Shown in pieces: positions 1-8,735 of a stretch of 64,000 nt of DNA. The notes beneath the pieces are model-generated. The model saw only the letters and a program-made list of their open reading frames with translations. It was not told the origin of the DNA and ran no database searches. A program made the position numbers and the translations under genes. Location: positions 3,021,001 through 3,085,000 of the forward strand of contig NC_009719.1 of the NCBI RefSeq assembly GCF_000017565.1. Reading direction: 5' to 3'. Position 1 is the first letter of the stretch. Each line of letters starts with the position of its first letter. The DNA is from Parvibaculum lavamentivorans DS-1. Its GTDB lineage: Bacteria; Pseudomonadota; Alphaproteobacteria; Parvibaculales; Parvibaculaceae.

Positions 1-864
1 CGACCATGGCGTCGCCGGTGGCGACAGCGCGCAGGACGATGATGAGGGCGAAGGTGCCGAAGGCGTAGATGACGGCGTGACGGCCGTAGCCGGCGTCAAT
101 GTGGCGGCCGAGCGTCAGACTGCCGATGCCGCCGATAATGGCGGCGAGCGCGAGCGCGCCTCCATAGGCAAGGAAGTCTTCGTTCAGCGAGGTGAAGAGC
201 GCGATCTGCCAGACGAAGACGTAACCGCCATGATCCAGCCGTCGGCGACGAAGAGCAGCATGCCGGGGATCGATGCCCTGAAGGCACCGGAGACGGCGGA
301 CGCGACGCGAACTTCCGGCGTGCGCAGGAGCGGCAGGGCGGAGGCGATACAGAAGATCGTGGCGAGGCTGAAAGCGGCGCGGGGGCCCCAGGTGACGAGG
401 AGGAGGCCGGTCATGAGCGGGCTCACGACGCCGACAAGGGCGGTGACCGCCTCGCGGACACCGATCTGGTGGCCGCGACGCTCGTCGTCGCCAAGGGTGG
501 CGAAGTAGGCGTGGTAGGTCGACCAGTAGACCGTGTCGCCGACGGAGGAGACGACGATGAGCGCCACGAGCATGTAACCGACGCCATCGACCTCGGCGAG
601 GAGGGGAAACTGGAAGGCGGTCAGCAGCGTGCCCACGATGACCATGGTGCGCATGCCCCAGCGCATAGTGAGGGGGACGATCAGTGGACGGATGAGAAAG
701 CGCCCGAGCAGGATGAGCGCGAAGGAGGAGAGCGCCGTCGGAGCGGGGACGCCCGCCTTCAACAGATAGGTGACGAAGAAAGCACTGCCGCCGGTGGCGG
801 CGACGGCGTGAATCCAGTAGTGAAGATTGAGAAGGTTGACGGTGCGATTGCGGAAATACGCCAT
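1..864 (-). pseudogene. MFS transporter, frameshifted and cut by the window edge
   Basis: This is a polytopic membrane protein of the major facilitator type, with several hydrophobic segments and a basic loop after the second helix pair (PLTMRWGMRTM). Translation from the ATG at 864 gives MAYFRNRTVNLLNLHYWIHA and stays open to about base 243, roughly residue 207. There the frame changes and a stop follows at 184. The reading shifted by one base continues without a stop as VFVWQIALFTSLNEDF and then AYGGALALAAIIGGIG, running off the window at base 1. One base therefore appears to be missing near 241-246, around the codons for FVADG/LDHGG. Whether this is a real mutation or a sequencing error cannot be decided here. 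An upstream in-frame ATG at 948 exists, but 864 fits the family start better. The substrate is unknown. Confidence 0.7.
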
Positions 865-1149
865 CGGGTGAGCCCCCGCGAAGGATGGATCGGAAGAATC
901 GACTGTCCCGCGGCTCATCCCGTTCGGGACGGCACGCTTTCCTGACAAGGCCGGACGGGCCTCAATTCAGTCGATAAATCCGGGCATCACGCGAAATCCT
1001 CCGCTGGAGACGGTGAAATCTAGCCGGTTCCCGATTGGTGTTCAATCACGCTTGCGGGTCTCTGGTCGTATCGGCTGGGGGAGGTCCGCTTAGCGCCAAG
1101 CGGACAATGGCGATCAGCTCATACGCCGATCAGTGTTGAGCCCTCAGCT
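865..1149. other. Intergenic region with one short hairpin
   Basis: These 285 bases lie between two leftward genes and hold no convincing ORF. A perfect 8-bp inverted repeat (GTCCGCTT, six-base loop, AAGCGGAC) sits at 1084-1105. It is followed by no T-run on either strand, so it is not a clear intrinsic terminator. It may be a weak transcription barrier after the aldolase gene or an operator for the MFS gene. Confidence 0.4.
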
Positions 1150-2199
1150 TCACGCGCCGCGCGTCGCCGCCAGCTCTGTGTCGGCCGTTGCAACAGCCGT
1201 CGCGATTGTTTCGACCTCGTGGACGCGCACGCCGCCATGGATCGCCAGCCGCACCAATGCCGGCGTCAACTTGAGCACCTGCACGCCGTGACGCGCCAGA
1301 CTGTCGACGAATTGCGCTGCGTCGCCGCTGGGTCTGTTCAGGAAGACGAGGTTGGTTTGCGCGGGCTGGACGGCAAGATCGCCAAGCCGGCCGGCGATCG
1401 CGCGCGCAAGCGTGCTGGCCATGGCCGCGTCCGTTTCGAGCCGGTCACGCCAGCCTTCGAGTGCTGCTCGCGCTGCGGCCGCGATAGCGCCGATCGGACG
1501 CCATCCGCCGCCCATGGCATCCCGCCAGCGTAGCGCCTCGTCGATCTCGCTGCGCGATCCCGCGAGCACCGAGCCCACAGGCGCGCCGATCGCCTTGTTG
1601 AGGCTGATCGCCGCCGTATCGCAGCCAGCCATCAAGACGGATAGCGGCGCGTTCTGCGCTACGGCCGCATTCCAGAGTCGCGATCCGTCGAGATGGAGGG
1701 TGCTGCCCGCCGCGCGGCATGTCGCGCCGATGTCGCTTTGCCAGCCCGTCGGCATGACCGAGCCCGCCGCCAGCATATGCGTGTTTTCGAGCCAGACGAG
1801 CGTGGCCTCGCCGGGTGCGCGTTCCGCGAGGAAGCCGGCGACGGCGGCGGGCGAGGGATGACCGTTCTCGTCGGGCAGAACCTGCCTCGCGACCCCGGTC
1901 AGCGCGGTGGCGCGATCCTCGACCGTCACGACATGGGCGAGCGCCGAGGAGGCAAGCCGGCCGCCTTCGGGCAGGTGCAGCCGGATCGCAATCTGGTTGG
2001 CCATCGTGCAGGTTGGCACCAAAAGCACGGCCTCGACGCCCAGTTCTGCCGCCATCAACTCCATGAGCGCCCGCTCGTCGGGGTCTTCTCCATGTCCCAT
2101 CGCCGGCGGCCGCAGGGCGGCAGCTTGCATCGCGGCGGCGACCTTCGCAGAGCCCGGAGTCATCAGGTCGCTGCGGAGGTCGATCCCGGTTCTTGTCAT
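1150..2199 (-). CDS. Threonine-aldolase-like PLP enzyme (beta-eliminating lyase family)
   Basis: A 349-residue fold-type I PLP enzyme of the low-specificity threonine aldolase family, which splits L-threonine (or allo-threonine) into glycine and acetaldehyde in the cytoplasm. The N-terminal IDLRSDLMTPGSAKVAAAM matches the family start (DLRSDT-type). LHLDGSRLWNA, with Asp about 171, is the site contacting the PLP ring. The Schiff-base lysine is about K202 in SLNKAIGAPVGSV, where canonical members read SKGLGAPVGS. Length is normal for the family. The ATG at 2199 lies 11 bases from a palindrome in the divergent intergenic region shared with a TetR gene, which suggests control by that regulator. 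The neighbouring serine dehydratase and Lrp regulator fit a hydroxy-amino-acid catabolism block. A related lyase specificity, such as phenylserine aldolase, cannot be excluded. Confidence 0.82.
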   Translation of the reverse strand: MTRTGIDLRSDLMTPGSAKVAAAMQAAALRPPAMGHGEDPDERALMELMAAELGVEAVLLVPTCTMANQIAIRLHLPEGGRLASSALAHVVTVEDRATALTGVARQVLPDENGHPSPAAVAGFLAERAPGEATLVWLENTHMLAAGSVMPTGWQSDIGATCRAAGSTLHLDGSRLWNAAVAQNAPLSVLMAGCDTAAISLNKAIGAPVGSVLAGSRSEIDEALRWRDAMGGGWRPIGAIAAAARAALEGWRDRLETDAAMASTLARAIAGRLGDLAVQPAQTNLVFLNRPSGDAAQFVDSLARHGVQVLKLTPALVRLAIHGGVRVHEVETIATAVATADTELAATRGA

Positions 2200-2209
2200 G
2201 CTTGCCCAG

Positions 2210-2223
2210 CTCTAATATTAGAG
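2210..2223. promoter_or_regulatory. Perfect 14-bp palindrome, candidate TetR operator
   Basis: CTCTAATATTAGAG is its own reverse complement. It lies in the 54-base gap between the divergent aldolase and TetR genes, 11 bases upstream of the aldolase start codon. This is where a TetR-family repressor would block both promoters. The half-site-like TTCTAAT recurs at 2263-2269. Confidence 0.5.
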
Positions 2224-2253
2224 TAGAATATAAAAATAGGTTCATATAAAAAG

Positions 2254-2937
2254 ATGGAATCAATTCTAATGTCAAGTACGGCGCTGCGAGATCGGGGCAA
2301 GGCGCGCCGGCAGGCGGAGATCGTCGCGGCCGCCGCCGACCTTTGGCGCGAACACGGAATCGAGAACGTCTCGCTGAACCAGATTGCCGCCGCCGCCGAA
2401 GTGGCGCCCCAGACCATCTACAACCTGATCGGCGGTCTCGAGGCGGTCGGCTTCGCGGTGATCAAGCGGGCGTTGGTGCAGCTCGATGAGGCGCTCAATG
2501 CGCGCGCGGCCACCGGCATCGAACTCGCGCTCGAGTCGGCGCGTATATCGGCCGAGCTTTATACGGGGGACGCGAAACTCTACCGTCAGTTGCTGGTGCG
2601 GATTCCGCGCGTATTGTTCGACGGCACGCATCTCGGGCGCGACATTGCCGAGATTCCGATCCTGGCGATGACCCAGGCCCAGGCTGACGGCGAGATTTCG
2701 GCAGGCGTCGATCCGGAGCGGCTCGGAAGGGCGATATATGCGGGCTATCTCGGCGCTCTCTATGAATGGGCCTGCGGCGATTCCGGCGACGCAGATTTTC
2801 TGCGCGCCGCCGAGATCGCGATACTCGCACCGCTTGCGGCCTGTGCGACCGATGCCGCCCGGCCGGCTCTGACGGCCCGTCTTTTCGAATGTCTTTCCCG
2901 CAACGACGCGATGTCGCGGCCGGTTGAGAAGGGCTGA
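2254..2937 (+). CDS. TetR/AcrR-family transcriptional regulator
   Basis: A 227-residue one-component regulator. The N-terminal helix-turn-helix spans roughly residues 20-65: [19 protein letters not shown], then [19 protein letters not shown], with the usual TIYN/Y recognition-helix pattern. The C-terminal two thirds is helical and variable, as expected for a ligand pocket. It is divergent from the threonine-aldolase-like gene with a perfect palindrome between them, so that gene and itself are the likely targets. The serine dehydratase starts 10 bases after its stop and may be co-transcribed. The start is uncertain: the ATG at 2254 has only an A-rich leader, and a second ATG at 2269 is also possible. 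Confidence 0.8.
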   Translation: MESILMSSTALRDRGKARRQAEIVAAAADLWREHGIENVSLNQIAAAAEVAPQTIYNLIGGLEAVGFAVIKRALVQLDEALNARAATGIELALESARISAELYTGDAKLYRQLLVRIPRVLFDGTHLGRDIAEIPILAMTQAQADGEISAGVDPERLGRAIYAGYLGALYEWACGDSGDADFLRAAEIAILAPLAACATDAARPALTARLFECLSRNDAMSRPVEKG

Positions 2938-2947
2938 AATCGGGATC

Positions 2948-4320
2948 ATGAACATCAGTGTTTTCGATCTCTTCAAACCGGGTGTCGGTCCGTCGAGTTC
3001 CCACACGATGGGGCCGATGACTGCGGCGGGGCGTTTTGTGGAGTTTCTGGGGCCCGCCTTGCCGAGGACCCGGCGGGTAGAGGTGCGGCTTTATGCATCG
3101 CTCGCCCTGACCGGCCGCGGTCACGCCACGGATACGGCCGTTCTTCTTGGGCTTGCCGGATTCAATCCCGCGACTTTCGATCCGGATCAGGCAGGCACGC
3201 TCGTGTCGAACGTGCGGGCGCTCGGCAAACTCAGACTCGGCGGCGAATATGAGATCGCCTATGACGAGCGCCGCGATTTGATCTGGAGCGGACGCGAGCG
3301 TCTTCCCCAGCATCCCAATGCCTTGACATTCTCGGCCTTCGACGAGGAAGGAGAAGTGATATGTACACGGACTTATTTCTCGGTCGGCGGCGGGTTCGTC
3401 AGCGACGAGGACCAGATATGCAGCAATGCCCGGGGCAACGACACCCCGCTCATCGAAATGCCTTACGCCTTCACGAGCGCGGCGGAATTGCTCAGCCTTT
3501 GTTCACGCACCGGGCTCGATATTGCCGAGCTGACCCGTGCGAACGAGCGTGTCTGGCGAATTGACAGTGAGATCGATGCTGGCCTCGACCAGATACTCGC
3601 GGCGATGAATGCCTGCATCGATCGCGGCGTTTTGGAGAGCGGCGAGCTGCCGGGCGGCCTCAAGGTGAAGCGCCGCGCGAGCCAGGTGCATGCCGCCATT
3701 GCGGCGAGAGCGGAGCATAACGTGACCGATCCGCTCGCGGCGATGGACTGGGTCAACCTTTGGGCGCTGGCGGTCAATGAAGAGAATGCGGCAGAAAGGT
3801 CGTCACGGCGCCTACCAATGGCGCGGCCGGCATCATTCCCGCGGTCCTGCGCTACTATGACCGCTTCCACCAGGGAACGGAGGAAGGCCGGCGACGCTTT
3901 CTTCTCACGGCCACCGCCATCGGCGCGCTTTACAAGCGCAACGCCTCCATTTCGGGTGCCGAAGTCGGGTGTCAGGGCGAAGTGGGCGTGGCCTGCTCGA
4001 TGGCGGCGGCGGGCCTGGCGGCCGTGCTGGCCGCCACGCCCTGTCAGATCGAAAACGCAGCCGAGATCGGCATGGAACACAATCTTGGCCTCACCTGCGA
4101 TCCAATCGGCGGGCTGGTGCAGATTCCCTGCATTGAGCGGAACGCCATGGGCGCGATCAAGGCCATCGACGCGGCGCGTCTCGCGCTTCTCGGCGACGGC
4201 CAGCACTCGGTCTCGCTCGACAAGGTGATCGCCACCATGAACCGCACCGGGCGAGACATGAACGAGATCTACAAGGAGACATCGCTCGGCGGTTTGGCTG
4301 TCAATCTTCCGGCGTGCTGA
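2948..4320 (+). pseudogene. sdaA: L-serine ammonia-lyase (iron-sulfur type), frameshifted
   Basis: Single-chain [4Fe-4S] L-serine dehydratase, which converts L-serine to pyruvate and ammonia. The N-terminus [20 protein letters not shown] is the family hallmark. The C-terminal half carries the cluster cysteines in [11 protein letters not shown] and in [15 protein letters not shown]. The frame breaks near 3794-3796. Up to VNEENAA it reads in one frame; after one missing base it continues as [20 protein letters not shown] to the stop at 4318-4320. Family members have a glycine there (AAGGKVV-type), so a single deleted base explains it. Everything else looks intact, so this is either a very recent lesion or a sequencing error. 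The C-terminal part alone would not be active. It follows the TetR gene closely. Confidence 0.85.
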
Positions 4321-4481
4321 CGAAGCACGGCCATTCGCGAAACTGAGGATGGCTTATTCGGTTTACGTCTTACGCTGTGTTTGTCGGTGAGGTTCGAGCG
4401 CCGGGACGATGGACGACAGCCCACCCGAACGGGTGAGCGGATGTTTCATCCGCGTCTGCGTGCCGGAGCCGGGCAGGCTGG

Positions 4482-4958
4482 TCAGAAGGGGAGTGGGGCG
4501 TTTTCCTTGACCTCCCTCATGACGAAGAAGGTCCGGGTGTTCCGGACGCCCGGGAGGGCGATCAGGGTCTGGCCCTGCAGCTTGTTGAAATCGGCCATGT
4601 CGCGAGCGCGGATTTTCAGGAAATAGTCGAACTCACCCGCCACCAGGATGCAATCGAGGACCTCCTTCATCTTCAGCACGGCCTTTTCAAAGGCGGAGCG
4701 GCTGTCAGGCGTGGAAAGGTCGAGCATGACGCCGACCATCACGAGGGCGCCCAGGCCGACCGAAGCGGGCGCGACCTCCGCCCGCACCCCGGTGATGTGG
4801 CCTTCATCGAAGAGGCGGCGCGTCCGCCGGTGACATGTGGCGGGGCTGACGTCCACGCGCGCTGCGAGCTCCGCATTCGTCAGCCGTCCATCCGCATGGA
4901 GAGCGCGCAGAATCTTCATATCGATCCGGTCCAGACCGCCCTTGGAAGAATCTTTCAT
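4482..4958 (-). CDS. Lrp/AsnC-family transcriptional regulator
   Basis: A 158-residue feast/famine regulator. The winged-helix DNA-binding domain covers about residues 8-60 (LDRIDMKILRALHADGRLTN, then VSPATCHRRTRRL). The rest is an RAM/AsnC ligand domain (VMVGVMLDLST, GEFDYFLKIRARDMADF, LPGVRNTRTFFVMREVK). Such proteins bind amino acids and oligomerise on DNA. Its position after the serine dehydratase on the opposite strand suggests it regulates that block or itself. The start at 4958 is preceded on its strand by an AT-rich region suited to a promoter. The target amino acid cannot be told from sequence. Confidence 0.88.
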   Translation of the reverse strand: MKDSSKGGLDRIDMKILRALHADGRLTNAELAARVDVSPATCHRRTRRLFDEGHITGVRAEVAPASVGLGALVMVGVMLDLSTPDSRSAFEKAVLKMKEVLDCILVAGEFDYFLKIRARDMADFNKLQGQTLIALPGVRNTRTFFVMREVKENAPLPF

Positions 4959-5101
4959 ATAGTCACTCTATTTTAGACGGTTTCGGTCAAATTTTTCCGG
5001 AAAATAATTTCATATGTAAATTCAAAAGAACAACTCGAAAGCACCTTTCGAGCGAAATTTTCTACAATTGGCTCCTTAGCAAGTTCAAAGGGACCAACAC
5101 C

Positions 5102-5905
5102 ATGGCCAACACCATCCGCACCACCGCCGCTTTGGCGATCGCCGCCAGTCTCATGAGCAACGTACAGGCAGCGCCTTCGCAGCCCATTCCCGACGCCCAG
5201 ACGGTCCGAAACGTCGTGCTGGTGCACGGCGCTTTCGCCGATGGCTCGGGATGGCGCGGCGTCTATGACGATCTGACCGCGCGGGGATATCGCGTCTCCA
5301 TCGTGCAGAATCCTCTGACATCGCTTGCCGACGATGTTGCGGCGACGGTCCGTGTGCTGGACCGGCAGGACGGTCCGACGATTCTGGTGGGCCACAGCTG
5401 GGGCGGAACCGTCATCACGGAAGCGGGCGTCCACTCGAATGTCGCGGGGCTGGTCTATGTCTCGGCCTTGTCGCCCGATGCCGGCGAGACGACGGCGCAG
5501 CAATATGAAGGCTTCACCACGCCGCCGGAATTCGTCATCGACGCCCATGGCGATGGATTCGGGTTCCTGAACCTCGAGCTGTTCAAAGCCGGCTTCGCCG
5601 CCGATGCCAGCGACGCAGACGCCGCGTTCTTGCGCGACTCCCAGGTTCCCATCGCCTTGTCGGCCTTTGAAAGCAGGCTGGAGAACGCTGCGTGGCGGAC
5701 GAAGCCGAGCTGGGCCGTCATCGCCACGGAGGACAAGGCGTTCGACCAGCGCATGCTGCGCACGATGGCCAAAAGGATCGGCGCCGATGTCACCGAGGTT
5801 GAAGCCAGTCACGCGGTCTTCATGACCCAGCCGAAGATCGTCGCCGACACGATAGACAAGGCCGCCCAAGGCGCCACGGCTACGGCCACAGCCGCAGTGC
5901 GCTGA
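5102..5905 (+). CDS. Secreted alpha/beta hydrolase
   Basis: A 267-residue alpha/beta-hydrolase with an N-terminal signal peptide (hydrophobic stretch TTAALAIAASLMSNVQA, likely cut after AQA/QAA at about 23). The oxyanion region is VLVHGAFADGSGW. The nucleophile elbow is VGHSWGG (Ser about 99). The histidine is probably in ASHAVFMTQP, and an acid candidate is in IATEDKAF. It resembles the EstC/salicylate-esterase-like hydrolases commonly found as periplasmic proteins in proteobacteria. The substrate is unknown. It stands alone, with a 143-base AT-rich upstream region shared divergently with the Lrp gene. Confidence 0.8.
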   Translation: MANTIRTTAALAIAASLMSNVQAAPSQPIPDAQTVRNVVLVHGAFADGSGWRGVYDDLTARGYRVSIVQNPLTSLADDVAATVRVLDRQDGPTILVGHSWGGTVITEAGVHSNVAGLVYVSALSPDAGETTAQQYEGFTTPPEFVIDAHGDGFGFLNLELFKAGFAADASDADAAFLRDSQVPIALSAFESRLENAAWRTKPSWAVIATEDKAFDQRMLRTMAKRIGADVTEVEASHAVFMTQPKIVADTIDKAAQGATATATAAVR

Positions 5906-5919
5906 CGGGAGTTGCCCCC

Positions 5920-6570
5920 TCACCCCTCCTTCCGTCCCTCGAACACCGCCAGTTGGGCGGCGAAGGCGCGCTGGAAGGCGGGGCGGGCTTCGGCGCGGGC
6001 GACATAGGATTTGAGGGCGGGGTGTTTGTCGAGGAGGGGTGAGGATTTCAGCCTTTGCAGCACCGAGACCATCATGAGGTCGCCGGCACTGAAGGGGCCG
6101 TCGAGCCAGGACGCATCGCCGAGGCGGGCGGCGAGTTCGCCGAGCCTTGTATGGATGCGGGCGTCGAGGAGGGGGAGGCGCGCTTCGTACCAGCTCTTGT
6201 CGCGCTCGGCATAGCCGGTGGCTTCGCGCTCGACGATCGGCGGCTCGACCGTGTTGAGCGCGGCGAACATCCATGCGATGGCGCGGGCCCTTGCATGTGC
6301 GTCTTCCGGCAGCAGGCCCGCATGGTTCTCTGCGATGTGGAGGATGATGGCGCCGGATTCGAAGAGGACGAGCCCGTCTTCCTCGTAGGTCGGGATCTGT
6401 CCGAAAGGATGGAGCGCGAGATGCGCGGGCTCCTTCATGGCGGCGAAGGAGAGAAGGCGGACCTCATAGGGCTGGCCCACTTCTTCGAGCGCCCAGCGAA
6501 TGCGCGTGTCGCGCGCGAGGCCCCGGCCGCGATCCGGCGACGCTTCGAATGCTGTGATGGTTGGCGTCAT
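5920..6570 (-). CDS. Glutathione S-transferase family protein
   Basis: A 216-residue soluble GST. The N-terminal thioredoxin-like domain has the glutathione-contact segment FGQIPTYEEDGLVLFESGAI, with the cis-Pro in QIP and the ES pair. The C-terminal helical domain follows from about residue 90 and contains SAGDLMMVSVL, the usual N-capping Asp motif. The ATG at 6570 is chosen because GGAGG lies 7 bases upstream, although the frame stays open much further upstream. It lies downstream of the MFS gene in the same direction. The reaction is inferred as glutathione conjugation or a related thiol transfer. Confidence 0.83.
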   Translation of the reverse strand: MTPTITAFEASPDRGRGLARDTRIRWALEEVGQPYEVRLLSFAAMKEPAHLALHPFGQIPTYEEDGLVLFESGAIILHIAENHAGLLPEDAHARARAIAWMFAALNTVEPPIVEREATGYAERDKSWYEARLPLLDARIHTRLGELAARLGDASWLDGPFSAGDLMMVSVLQRLKSSPLLDKHPALKSYVARAEARPAFQRAFAAQLAVFEGRKEG

Positions 6571-6614
6571 TGGATACCTCCTGCTCCATGCAAGCATGGC
6601 GGCGCGCCGGGGCG

Positions 6615-7802
6615 CTAGTCCTCCGGCAGGACCGGACGGGGAGCCGTGACATAGCGCCAGCCTGCCACCGCGACATAGAGGGCGCAGATGGCGGCCATGG
6701 CGAGGATGAGGCCGTGAGGGTCCCACAGGTCCATGGCGGCGCCGGAGAGCGGCGGGGCGATGAGGGCGCCGGTCGAATACATCATCACGAAGGCGGCATT
6801 GGCGGAGGCGAGGTTGGCGCCCCGGAAACGCTCGCCCAGCAGGGTGAGGCCGACCGTGTAGAGACCGGCGACGACGCCGCCGAAGATGAAAAGCGTCGGC
6901 GCGAAGAGCCAGAGCGAGCCGGCGGCGAAAGGGATGGCCAGACTGCCGAGGAGGCCGACCGTGGCGCAGAAGAGAAGAACGAAGCGGCGGTTCACACGGT
7001 CGGCCCAGAGGCCGATCGGGATCTGGCAGAGGATGTTGCCGGCGGCGAAGATCGACAGCACGAAGGCGGCGGTCTGCTCTGTCATGCCGATGCGGACGCT
7101 GTAGATCGGCAGCAGGTTGAAGATGTTGGTCTCCGTCGCGCCGTAGACGAAGCCCGCCATGGTGGCGGCGGGGGCGGCGACGAGGAAGGTCGTGAAAGCG
7201 TGGCTCGGCTTTTCGGTGATGCTGGGCGCGAGGCCGCGGCCGAAAAGGAGAAGAGGCAGCGCGGCGGCGGCGATGAGGGCGCCGGTGGTGGCGAAGGGCG
7301 CGAGGCCCTCCGTGCCGACGAGGAAAAGCATGACGGGCCCCGACGCGAAACCGCAAGAGAGGACGGTGCCGTAGATGCCGATGAGGCGGCCGCGGTTTTT
7401 TTCCTCCGCCAGCGTGTTGATCCAGAATTCGCTGACGACGAAGAGGCCGGTGAAGGCGAGGCCGTTCAGGAAGCGGATCGGGAACCAGAGCCAGACATTG
7501 GGGAAGAGATAGTAAGCGGGCATCGCGAGCGCAGAGAGGAGGATGCAGGCGAGCAGAAACGAGATGGCCGAGGTGCGGCGGAGCAGTCCCGCGATGAAGG
7601 GCGTGAACAGGAAGGTGGCGAGCGCGGGCATGGCCGTGTTGAGGCCGATGATGGAAGCGGGGACGCCATTGCGCTCCATCATCAGGGCGAGGAGCGGGAT
7701 CGACACGCCAAGGCCCATGCCGACGACGGAGATGCAGGCGATGACGGCGACGAGGCTGCGTCTGCGTTCCGCGGGGGTGAGGGGGGCGTCGGGGGCTTGC
7801 AT
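6615..7802 (-). CDS. MFS transporter (12 TM)
   Basis: A 395-residue major facilitator protein. The start at 7802 (MQAPDAPLTPAERRRSLVAV) places the first helix near the N-terminus. The longer frame back to 8024 runs through a repeat element and is not believed. Segments such as VIACISVVGMGLGVSIPLLA and FLNGLAFTGLFVVSEFWINT resemble the YcaD/UMF-type subgroup of MFS permeases. The motif EFWINTLAEEKNRGRLIGIY corresponds to the central-loop region. The GST gene begins 44 bases after its stop, so the two may be transcribed together. The substrate is unknown. Confidence 0.82.
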   Translation of the reverse strand: MQAPDAPLTPAERRRSLVAVIACISVVGMGLGVSIPLLALMMERNGVPASIIGLNTAMPALATFLFTPFIAGLLRRTSAISFLLACILLSALAMPAYYLFPNVWLWFPIRFLNGLAFTGLFVVSEFWINTLAEEKNRGRLIGIYGTVLSCGFASGPVMLFLVGTEGLAPFATTGALIAAAALPLLLFGRGLAPSITEKPSHAFTTFLVAAPAATMAGFVYGATETNIFNLLPIYSVRIGMTEQTAAFVLSIFAAGNILCQIPIGLWADRVNRRFVLLFCATVGLLGSLAIPFAAGSLWLFAPTLFIFGGVVAGLYTVGLTLLGERFRGANLASANAAFVMMYSTGALIAPPLSGAAMDLWDPHGLILAMAAICALYVAVAGWRYVTAPRPVLPED

Positions 7803-7863
7803 CGTTTCTTCTTTTTTGGGGGGTGGAATCTGCCGTGCGTTTGGAATATGCCGCACTTCGGCG

Positions 7864-7923
7864 CCCCCGCCCCGAAAAATTCTGCGAATTTTTCGACCCT
7901 CCCCCCAGGGGAGGGTGGGAAGA
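7864..7923. repeat. Two-hairpin dispersed repeat, copy 1
   Basis: A 60-bp palindromic unit upstream of the MFS gene. Its first hairpin is CGAAAAATT, five-base loop, AATTTTTCG (7873-7895). The second is ACCCTCCCC, CCA, GGGGAGGGT (7896-7916), followed by GGGAAGA. A second copy lies at 59060-59130. The outer blocks and the second hairpin are identical, and the first stem has a different but still perfectly paired sequence. GC-rich intergenic palindromes of this kind are common in alphaproteobacteria. Confidence 0.8.
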
Positions 7924-8020
7924 TTTTGTATGTGGAGGTGCGGAGGGATCGCCAAACCTAAAAAATCAGGTCTGGACTTAGTCTGGGTATCCAGAGCGGG
8001 GCAGTGGTTTTGAGCGTTTC

Positions 8021-8659
8021 TCAAGAATTAGAAGAAGATGAGTCGCTTTTCCGGAGACTCTCATTCTGCTTCTCAATCAAATTATGAATAATCTTCTGGA
8101 GTTCCTCCGAACTTTCAGGCGTCGGAGCTTTTGTAAAAACGGCACGTTCGGCGGCGCGTATCTCGGAGTTTGCAAGCGCATATCCCGACAGCATTGAAAC
8201 CCAGTTAGACGCTGTGCCTACCTTGACGCAATATTCTCTAATGTCCTCAATTGTCAGCTTGTCTGAACCAGCTGAGTTGAATGTTTTCCACGGCATCAAA
8301 TAGTAGCTTGCTACGGTCTGTTTCCCGTCGCTATCGAGTGGGCCGTTAGTGCTCGCCTGTATCCAATGAACAATTTTATTTCGAACACCATCTATCTCGG
8401 TAATTATCTTTTCAATTCCCCGCCAGAATGGCCTGCATTCGGCTATGTCAGACAGAGCAATCATATCGCTGACTAACGCGCAACGCGACCTCGCATTGAC
8501 CATTCGAGAAATGATGGTGAAGGCTTGACGGTGGTCGATATTGAGGGTTGTCGCAATTAGCATTGAAAGCGCGTATTCAAGTTGAGTGTAGCTTTCTATT
8601 GCTTTTATTCGTTCAGCCGCGAGTGCGGGAATCTCAACAAGGGTTGCCGAGTCATCCAT
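8021..8659 (-). CDS. Hypothetical protein with a HEPN-like RNKIVH motif
   Basis: A 212-residue soluble protein of no recognised family. It is clearly richer in A+T than its neighbours, and its serine-rich tail (SDSSSSNS) also sets it apart, which suggests horizontal acquisition. The central helical region contains IDGVRNKIVHWIQ. R-x4-H is the catalytic signature of HEPN ribonucleases and related proteins. The sequence before it (ESYTQLEYALSMLIATTLNI) would form the long helices typical of that fold. No antitoxin or nucleotidyltransferase partner is visible beside it. The HEPN idea is inference from one motif. Confidence 0.6.
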   Translation of the reverse strand: MDDSATLVEIPALAAERIKAIESYTQLEYALSMLIATTLNIDHRQAFTIISRMVNARSRCALVSDMIALSDIAECRPFWRGIEKIITEIDGVRNKIVHWIQASTNGPLDSDGKQTVASYYLMPWKTFNSAGSDKLTIEDIREYCVKVGTASNWVSMLSGYALANSEIRAAERAVFTKAPTPESSEELQKIIHNLIEKQNESLRKSDSSSSNS

Positions 8660-8735
8660 GTTTTAAATCACCGTGAGTAAGACATTTAGCTGATTGCATG
8701 ATCTTGCAATTCTCATGTCAACACGTGTGTAAACC

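Noticed and set aside
1084-1105. 8-bp hairpin as an intrinsic terminator
   Set aside because: No T-run follows it on either strand, so it is only noted as a hairpin.
3782-3800. Programmed frameshift in sdaA
   Set aside because: No slippery heptamer or downstream structure was seen, the family has no such signal, and another gene nearby has the same kind of one-base loss.
6561-7961. A 466-codon + strand frame opposite the MFS gene
   Set aside because: Dominated by Glu, Gly, Arg and Ala in a shadow pattern; the minus-strand reading has clear membrane helices.
6615-8024. Long N-terminal extension of the MFS gene
   Set aside because: It would translate the dispersed repeat; the ATG at 7802 gives a normal MFS N-terminus.
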